Origin: an uncultured Eubacteriales bacterium
Lineage (GTDB): Bacteria > Bacillota > Clostridia > Lachnospirales > Lachnospiraceae
Length of the DNA stretch: 64,000 nt
Direction of reading: 5' to 3'
NCBI GenBank assembly: GCA_949294665.1
Contig: CASFID010000024.1
Location: 1 to 64,000 of the forward strand
Shown: one piece after another, positions 58,589 through 64,000 of the stretch
Layout of the letters: each line of letters opens with the position of its first letter
Position numbering within the stretch: position 1 is the first letter of the stretch
Notes under the pieces: generated by a model
Told to the model about the DNA's origin: nothing
The model's input: only the letters and a program-made list of their open reading frames with translations
The model's database searches: none
Program-made: the position numbers and the translations under genes

Positions 58589-60391
58589 TTACTCAATCAT
58601 ATAATATTCTGCCGAAAAAGGCTGCAGCCGGAATGAACAGCTGTCCTTTTTTATCTTTACAGCCTTTCTCTGCTTCTCTTCCGCCCCTCCGTAACCTTTA
58701 TATTCACTGCTGAACACTTTTTTCAGTTCCTTTATATCTTTGCTCCGGATTTCAATCTCCTGCTCCTCGTCCGAGAAATTGAAGACTGCTATGATCCGCT
58801 CTTTTTCACTTCTGCGCTCAAATACATATACGCACTTTTCCTCTGCATGGCACTCCAGCCATTCAAATCCTTTCGTATCATAATCCATTTCGGAGAGCGC
58901 CGGATGCTCCAGATAGAATCGGTTCAGGTCTTTCATAAATCTGTGAAAATCCTGATGTGCCGGGTAATCGAGAAGATTCCAGTCCAGCTCCCGCTTCTCA
59001 TCCCACTCCCTGAAATGTCCCAGCTCATTTCCCATGAAATTAAGCTTCTTGCCCGGATGTGCGTACATATACATATAGAACGCTCTTGCCTGAGGGAACT
59101 TCTGCTCATAATCCCCGTACATTTTCTGCAGGATCGTCGCCTTTCCGTGGACAACTTCATCATGGGACAGCGGGAGCAGATACCTCTCATCGTAGTAATA
59201 GACAAAAGAGAATGTCAGCTTATGATAATCCCTTGTCCGGTACTCGGGAGCTGTCCGGAAATAATCCAAAGTATCATTCATCCATCCCATATCCCACTTA
59301 TAGTCGAATCCAAGGCCCCCTTCTTTCACGGATTTTGTGACGCCCGGAAATGAGGTAGAATCCTCCGCCGCCAGTATGACGGACGGATGACGTTCTTTTA
59401 ACCCCTGATTCATATATCTTAGGAATTCTACTGCATTGGAGTTCACACCCCGCTCCGGCATACCCTGCCAGTAGATTGCCCGGCTGATGGCGTCCATGCG
59501 AAGTCCGTCCAGGTGATACTCGCTCAGCCAGTAATCCGCCGCAGACTGCAGAAAGCTTCTCACTTCACCTCGGGAGTGCATAAAGTTTCTGCTGCCCCAT
59601 TCGCTGTCCCCCACGTCGGAATGGGGATATTCATACAACGCTGTCCCATCATAGTTCGCCAGTGCATAATCATCCACTGCGAAATGCACTGGCACAAAAT
59701 CAAGAATAATGCCGATCTCATTTTTGTGGCAGGCATCCACAAAAGCCTTCAGCTGATCCGCTGTCCCGTATCTGGAAGTCGGACTGAAAAATCCCGTTCC
59801 CTGATATCCCCATGACTCATCGCAGGGATATTCACTAAGAGGCATAATCTCCAGATAATTGTACCCGTTCTCTTTCAGATATGGAATCAGAATATCCGCC
59901 ATCTCCTCATAATCATACCACGCGTCCGGTTCATCCGACGGTTTCTTAAAGGAGCCGAAATGCAGTTCGTAAATATTCAGCGGCAGTTCTTTGTGATCCG
60001 ATCTTTTTTTCATCCATTTTTCATCATGAAACTGATATGCATCCATATCCCGGATAATGGACGCTGTATTCGGGCGCAGCTCCATCCCGTATCCACAGGG
60101 ATCGCAGTGATCGATCCAGTGCCCCGCGCGGTCATAGATCCGGTACTTATACATCATTCCGGGCTCTGCCTCCTCTGATATGAACTCCCAGAAATTTCCG
60201 TCATGCACCTTCTCCATGGGACTTTCTGTCCACCCGTTAAATTCTCCGATCACGGAGATTCGCGATGCCGACGGCGCAAAAGTCCGGAATACGACTCCTT
60301 CTGCTTTGCCGTTTTTTCCTCTGTTGATATGTGCCCCCAGATATTTGTGGGCATCAAAAATCTTCCCTGTGTAAAATCCGTAAAAATCCAT
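58589..60391 (-). CDS. glgB: 1,4-alpha-glucan branching enzyme
   Basis: 600 residues. A CBM48-type N-terminal module (VVFRTFAPSASRISVIGEFN, about 34-53) leads into a GH13 barrel with catalytic Asp 300 (DGLRMDAIS), Glu 343 (LAAEDSTS) and Asp 411 (LSHDEVVHGK), then a beta-sandwich. It forms alpha-1,6 branches in glycogen. ATG 60391 after AGAGGTAAAATT is used. No glgA, glgC or glgP lies nearby. A TetR-family gene is divergent from it with a palindrome in the shared region. Confidence 0.95.
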   Translation of the reverse strand: MDFYGFYTGKIFDAHKYLGAHINRGKNGKAEGVVFRTFAPSASRISVIGEFNGWTESPMEKVHDGNFWEFISEEAEPGMMYKYRIYDRAGHWIDHCDPCGYGMELRPNTASIIRDMDAYQFHDEKWMKKRSDHKELPLNIYELHFGSFKKPSDEPDAWYDYEEMADILIPYLKENGYNYLEIMPLSEYPCDESWGYQGTGFFSPTSRYGTADQLKAFVDACHKNEIGIILDFVPVHFAVDDYALANYDGTALYEYPHSDVGDSEWGSRNFMHSRGEVRSFLQSAADYWLSEYHLDGLRMDAISRAIYWQGMPERGVNSNAVEFLRYMNQGLKERHPSVILAAEDSTSFPGVTKSVKEGGLGFDYKWDMGWMNDTLDYFRTAPEYRTRDYHKLTFSFVYYYDERYLLPLSHDEVVHGKATILQKMYGDYEQKFPQARAFYMYMYAHPGKKLNFMGNELGHFREWDEKRELDWNLLDYPAHQDFHRFMKDLNRFYLEHPALSEMDYDTKGFEWLECHAEEKCVYVFERRSEKERIIAVFNFSDEEQEIEIRSKDIKELKKVFSSEYKGYGGAEEKQRKAVKIKKDSCSFRLQPFSAEYYMIE

Positions 60392-60493
60392 AATTTTACC
60401 TCTTTTCATCCATAAATAATCGACAACAGTCGTTTTTTATCCTATAATCAGAGTATCCGAAAAACATACGAAAATCCACCGGCAATACCGGAT

Positions 60494-60515
60494 ATAAGTC
60501 GGAAAACCGACTTAT
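60494..60515. promoter_or_regulatory. Palindromic operator between glgB and the TetR gene
   Basis: ATAAGTCGG and CCGACTTAT are perfect 9-base arms around AAAA. A further half-site AGTCGGTTTAT follows from 60535. It is the likely binding site of the adjacent TetR-type regulator. Whether it also affects glgB is unknown. Confidence 0.75.
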
Positions 60516-60565
60516 TTTCAAAATAGTCGGTTTATGGAAAATTTAGCTTTGGAGATATATATTTG

Positions 60566-61120
60566 ATGAAAAAATCAGAAAACAAATCAGACCTTAGAAT
60601 CCGGAAAACAGAACAGGCAATCAAAAATGCCTTTATCGAGCTGAGAGCCAAAAAGCCTCTCGAAAAAATAACAGTCAAGGAGCTGTGCGAACTGGCGCTC
60701 ATCAACAAATCTACATTTTACTCCCATTATGAAGACATCTACGCACTGTCCGAAGCAATGGAACAGGAGACTGTCGAATCGATCATCGGAAGTATCGACC
60801 ACCTGAAAGATTACACAACTGACAACTCCGATGCATTTACACGAGAACTCTGTCTTGCTTTCATGTCCCAAATCTCCCTGATCAAGATCCTGTTCTCCGG
60901 CAGAGGACAAAGCCATCTGGGCATCCGCCTCGACAGGGCACTTAAAGAAGTAATCTCCCGCAAATATCCGGAATACAAAAAGGATCCGGCAAAGCAGATC
61001 CTTCTCTCTTACTGTATACAGGGAACTTATCATGCATATCTGAGCAATCCGCAGGCAGATACAGAAACATTTGTGCGGACGATAGAAAATATCGTGAGGT
61101 GCTTAAGACCTTTATTGTAA
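60566..61120 (+). CDS. TetR/AcrR-family regulator
   Basis: 184 residues. Helix-turn-helix in residues 15-60: AIKNAFIELRAKKPLEKITV, KELCELALINKSTFYSHYED. The C-terminal ligand domain is DUF-type (TetR_C, CLAFMSQISLIKILFSGRGQ). ATG 60566 follows TTGGAG at a long spacing. Divergent from glgB. Its target is probably itself through the palindrome at 60494. Confidence 0.9.
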   Translation: MKKSENKSDLRIRKTEQAIKNAFIELRAKKPLEKITVKELCELALINKSTFYSHYEDIYALSEAMEQETVESIIGSIDHLKDYTTDNSDAFTRELCLAFMSQISLIKILFSGRGQSHLGIRLDRALKEVISRKYPEYKKDPAKQILLSYCIQGTYHAYLSNPQADTETFVRTIENIVRCLRPLL

Positions 61121-61154
61121 CAATCACTTCTCACCGATCAGGAAAAGCCGTCTG

Positions 61155-61180
61155 AACGGAAACAGAACTTTTCCGTTTTT
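61155..61180 (+). terminator. TetR gene terminator
   Basis: AACGGAAA and TTTTCCGTT with TTTA following. A wider pairing CCGATCAG (61134) with CTGATCGG encloses it, between convergent genes. Confidence 0.7.
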
Positions 61181-61224
61181 ACTGATCGGATATACACTGC
61201 GAAGATTTTGCAATACTGAAAGTT

Positions 61225-62226
61225 TTAAGTGGTTTCTCTAAGCAGTAATTCAGGTTTCAAAGTAATCTTGTGAGTTAAACTTGAATCTTTATTCTGAATA
61301 CACTCGATCATCATATCGACTCCCAAACAAGACATTTTCTCTATTGGGGGCGATAAAGTTGTCAGACGTTTATATAAGTAATTTGATGCCCTTCCATTAT
61401 CATTCCCTACAATTGCAATATCATCTGGTACAGAAAGTCCATTTTCATATGCTGCTCGAAGCGCACCAATTGCAATATCGTCACATCCTGCAAGATATGC
61501 ATCAGGATACCTTTTTTTCGATAGAAATCGCTTCATCATCTTATATCCCGCCTCCTCAAAGCGTGAATCAGAGCAAGTCTCTATATCTTCTTCCCTGACA
61601 TTCAACCCATTATTCCGTATTGCTTGCCGGAACATTTCCGTCCTTCCCTGTTGTTCTATAATGGCATCCCCTATAAAGCCTATCGACCTATGTCCTTTTT
61701 CAATCAAATGGGATACAGCCATTGTCATTCCCAGCATATCGTCTACCATAATCTGATTACAGTCGGCGCCTTCCTGTCTTGTATCCAAAGCTATCAGAGG
61801 TATATTATAAAGATCCGTCTTCCTGCTATAACGTGATAAATCCTTAGCAGATGATACACAAACTACAAATATCCCTTCTATGTAGTAGTTAAGAAAATGA
61901 TCTACTGCATCAAGCTCTTTCTCTTTATTGAATTTTGTATTTGCTATGATCGGAAAATACCCTTTTTCCTGCAATCTTACCTCTAACGTCTCTACTAACC
62001 TGGCAAAATAATCACTGTTCGTCTCCGGCACAATAACACCGATCATATTTGATTTTTTTCCTTTTAGTATTCTAGCACTTAGATTTGGCTTATAATTTAA
62101 TTCAGAAGCAGCCTGCTTTACTAAAAGAGCTGTTTTTTCAGAGATAGCCGAGTTTCCGTTTAATGCTCTTGAAGCAGTTGATATATTTACCCCTGCCCGC
62201 TTTGCAACATCTTTTAAAGTGGCCAT
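61225..62226 (-). CDS. LacI-family regulator of the sugar ABC locus
   Basis: 333 residues: TLKDVAKRAGVNISTASRAL (helix-turn-helix), hinge SARILKGKKSNMIGVIVPE, then the ligand-binding core with DTRQEGADCNQIMVDD and CDDIAIGALRAAYENG. ATG 62226 opens MATLKDVAKRAG after AGGCAGG. It is downstream of a RbsB-type binding-protein gene on the same strand. The coding sequence is clearly more AT-rich than most of the window. Confidence 0.92.
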   Translation of the reverse strand: MATLKDVAKRAGVNISTASRALNGNSAISEKTALLVKQAASELNYKPNLSARILKGKKSNMIGVIVPETNSDYFARLVETLEVRLQEKGYFPIIANTKFNKEKELDAVDHFLNYYIEGIFVVCVSSAKDLSRYSRKTDLYNIPLIALDTRQEGADCNQIMVDDMLGMTMAVSHLIEKGHRSIGFIGDAIIEQQGRTEMFRQAIRNNGLNVREEDIETCSDSRFEEAGYKMMKRFLSKKRYPDAYLAGCDDIAIGALRAAYENGLSVPDDIAIVGNDNGRASNYLYKRLTTLSPPIEKMSCLGVDMMIECIQNKDSSLTHKITLKPELLLRETT

Positions 62227-62257
62227 ATATATTACCTGCCTTGTGCCATTTTTTTCC

Positions 62258-62306
62258 ATTAAATTTAATTATCTCTAGTATACCATTAAAAGTAATCATA
62301 ATTCAA
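62258..62306 (-). promoter_or_regulatory. Promoter and possible operator of the LacI-type gene
   Basis: Minus strand TTGAAT (62306-62301), 18 bases, TATACT (62282-62277). The palindrome ATTAAATTTAAT (62258-62269) lies just after the start site and may be an autoregulatory operator. Confidence 0.5.
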
Positions 62307-62329
62307 TTTTTGTTCATTAAATGTTTCTC

Positions 62330-62369
62330 AAAATTTAAGCCGGAAACAAACATTCCGTTCATTTCCGGC
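62330..62369 (-). terminator. Terminator of the sugar-binding-protein gene
   Basis: Minus strand GCCGGAAA and TTTCCGGC around 15 bases, then TTAAATTTT, 49 bases after the stop. Confidence 0.75.
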
Positions 62370-62417
62370 ATCAAACCAAGAAATATTATATAGAACTCCA
62401 ACCGTTTTATTTACATT

Positions 62418-63407
62418 CTATTCATAAAATTGTTCCTGATATGTATCGATATTATCTTTCGTAATAAGTATTGTTCCTGAATCTACTGTAGATTCTACTT
62501 CCTCACCATTTAAATAATTGTAGGCAAATTCTCCTGCTGTATAACCCATTTTATAAAAATTCTGAGCCATAGTCCCCCAAATTTCACCGTCTTCTATATA
62601 TTGAAGGGTGTCTTCGTTATCGTCAATAGCCAGAATCGTAACATCATCTCTTCCCAACTCATTCATAGCATTCGCTGCCGCGACGCCTCCAATCGATTCC
62701 AGACACAGAATCGTATCAATTTCCGGATGAGCTTTCAGATTATCCTGAAATTTCTGGAGTGCAGTAGAGCTGTCACCATTATCCTCATCTGTAAGAACAA
62801 TCTCGATTCCCGGATATTCAGATTTACATTTCGCTTCAAATGCATTTCGCTGTTCCAGCTGATTACTTGTATCCAGATTAGCCATCATAATCAAAACTTT
62901 TGCTTCTCCATTCGTTTTTTCATTAATATAATCTGCTGCCAGCTCACCATACTTTTTATTGTCTGTGCCAATAAAACTTACCCGGCCTGCTTCATCAGAA
63001 TCCGAACTGATATTAATAATCGGAATCCCCTTATCTGATGCCTGAGCATATAAGCTTTCAACTGCTGAATAGTTATAAGGTGTCGTAACAATCAAATCTG
63101 GATTCTCGACAATCGCACTTTGCAACGCCTCAAACATTTCTGTATCATCCAGAGTAGAAGGTCCTATGATTTTCAGCTTAAATCCATATTCTTCTGACGC
63201 AGCAGTAATTCCCTCGTCTGCCTGAGTAAATACGGCGCTTCCGACCAGCGGATTTACCCAAATTACATAAAATTCATCATCGGTTGATGTGTTTGATGTG
63301 CTTGATGAACTGCCTTCCCCTTGTTGTGCTCCACCGCTGCATCCCGCCAGAGCAAAAACCATAATCATAACTAAGAAACCCGAAATAATCTTTTTAATTT
63401 TTTTCAC
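62418..63407 (-). CDS. RbsB-like sugar-binding lipoprotein
   Basis: 329 residues, CUT2-type periplasmic-binding protein. Lipobox LAGC at Cys 23, followed by a Gly/Ser linker. Conserved parts: YVIWVNPLVGSAVF, TPYNYSAVESLYAQASDKGI, FIGTDNKKYGELAADYI and AIDDNEDTLQYIEDG. It lies 42 bases after the ATPase gene. Substrate unknown; a pentose, hexose or polyol would be usual for this class. Confidence 0.92.
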   Translation of the reverse strand: MKKIKKIISGFLVMIMVFALAGCSGGAQQGEGSSSSTSNTSTDDEFYVIWVNPLVGSAVFTQADEGITAASEEYGFKLKIIGPSTLDDTEMFEALQSAIVENPDLIVTTPYNYSAVESLYAQASDKGIPIINISSDSDEAGRVSFIGTDNKKYGELAADYINEKTNGEAKVLIMMANLDTSNQLEQRNAFEAKCKSEYPGIEIVLTDEDNGDSSTALQKFQDNLKAHPEIDTILCLESIGGVAAANAMNELGRDDVTILAIDDNEDTLQYIEDGEIWGTMAQNFYKMGYTAGEFAYNYLNGEEVESTVDSGTILITKDNIDTYQEQFYE

Positions 63408-63449
63408 AATTTATCCTCCTTTTTTCGGTTGAAGTTTCTAATATTTTTT

Positions 63450-64000
63450 CTATATACCATATGTTTCCACACAAGTCGCTGCCCGCATAATTCTTTCCTG
63501 AGAGAACTCCTGTCTGCCAATATTTCCGGTCACTCTACCGTTACCTAATACGATAATACGGTCGCACATTCCCATAAGTTCTGGAAGTTCAGAAGATACA
63601 ATGACAATTGCCATTCCTTTTTCTGCCAGTTCAGTTATAATATGATAAATTTCTACCTTGGCACCCACATCTACTCCTCGTGTCGGCTCATCCAGGATAA
63701 GGACTTTCAATTGCCGCATCAGCCATTTTGATAGGACAATTTTTTGCTGATTACCTCCGGACAAATTCATAATGTTATCTTCAATGCCATTTGCCTTAAC
63801 TGACAATTTATTATAGTATTCTTCTGAAATTTCTTTTTCTCTCCTGTGGTTAATAATAGCTTTCCTGGATATTCCATCCAAGTTTGCAATTGTCATATTT
63901 TCCCTTAATGTCATAGGGGCAATGATACCGCTCTTCTTTCTGTCCTCCGTTACAAGTCCGATACCATTCTTTATCGCATCCTGTTGTTTTTTTATATTGA
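63450..64000 (-). CDS. Sugar ABC transporter ATPase (RbsA/MglA type), 5' end outside the window
   Basis: The frame is open to the right edge; about 183 C-terminal residues are seen. It covers the second ATPase half of a double-domain CUT2 ATPase: GIGLVTEDRKKSGIIAPMTL, signature NLSGGNQQKIVLSKWL, Walker B LKVLILDEPTRGVD and ASSELPELMGMCDR-like switch. The permease gene should lie upstream, outside this window. AT-rich like its neighbours. Confidence 0.9.
   Translation of the reverse strand, partial: NIKKQQDAIKNGIGLVTEDRKKSGIIAPMTLRENMTIANLDGISRKAIINHRREKEISEEYYNKLSVKANGIEDNIMNLSGGNQQKIVLSKWLMRQLKVLILDEPTRGVDVGAKVEIYHIITELAEKGMAIVIVSSELPELMGMCDRIIVLGNGRVTGNIGRQEFSQERIMRAATCVETYGI

Overview
The window looks like a chromosomal segment of an anaerobic Bacillota, most probably a Lachnospiraceae gut clostridium. 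The reasons are the AGGAGG-type ribosome sites, a trimeric NAD-linked [FeFe] hydrogenase, sensory hydrogenases with SpoIIE phosphatase and DRTGG proteins, and dense minus-strand operons with short or overlapping junctions. Species cannot be named from sequence alone. No rRNA, tRNA or CRISPR array was seen.

Layout. 0-3 kb: end of a transposase, a frameshifted MFS exporter, a YihY membrane protein and a 6S RNA with its own promoter. 3-7 kb: an EFR1 ferredoxin-flavodoxin, then a sensory [FeFe]-hydrogenase with PAS domain and its SpoIIE-type phosphatase. 7-11.3 kb: an ECF sigma factor with a membrane partner, and a sortase-type surface protein broken by an amber codon. 11.4-15.7 kb: a folate operon (folC, folE, HD hydrolase, folP, folBK) carrying a decayed AlbA/AAA_4 fragment inside it. 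15.9-20.5 kb: a decayed AAA/PD-(D/E)XK gene and a GntR-ABC cassette. 20.5-29.4 kb: hydrogenase genes (nuoE-like, HATPase, 2Fe-2S, hydB, hydA) divergent from a signalling operon (DRTGG, anti-sigma-type kinase, degenerate hydrogenase, DRTGG, PHP). 29.4-33.4 kb: AmmeMemoRadiSam genes and a proline symporter. 33.5-41.1 kb: one apparent operon joining an oligopeptide/nickel-type ABC importer to three corrinoid genes. 41.2-43.4 kb: LytTR regulator, YbaK, AroD. 43.5-50.3 kb: a LacI-controlled fructoside import and hydrolysis operon with clear palindromic operators. 50.5-56.2 kb: 5-oxoprolinase genes with biotin carboxylase and biotin carrier genes inserted, plus an NRAMP-like carrier. 56.4-61.1 kb: MazG, a MarR remnant with MATE exporter, GlgB, TetR. 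61.2-64 kb: an AT-rich sugar ABC/LacI locus running off the window.

How the parts fit. Two loci (4-7 kb and 20.5-29.4 kb) together hold every component of an H2- or redox-sensing partner-switching circuit around an electron-bifurcating hydrogenase: sensor hydrogenases, Ser/Thr-type kinases, a phosphatase and nucleotide-sensing DRTGG proteins. This is the most interesting system in the window. The second is the split urea-carboxylase-like set made by PxpB, PxpC, AccB and AccC next to PxpA and an NRAMP-like carrier lacking the metal motif. Several genes are in visible decay (MFS, surface protein, AAA_4, AAA/PD-(D/E)XK, MarR), each by a lesion that can be located.
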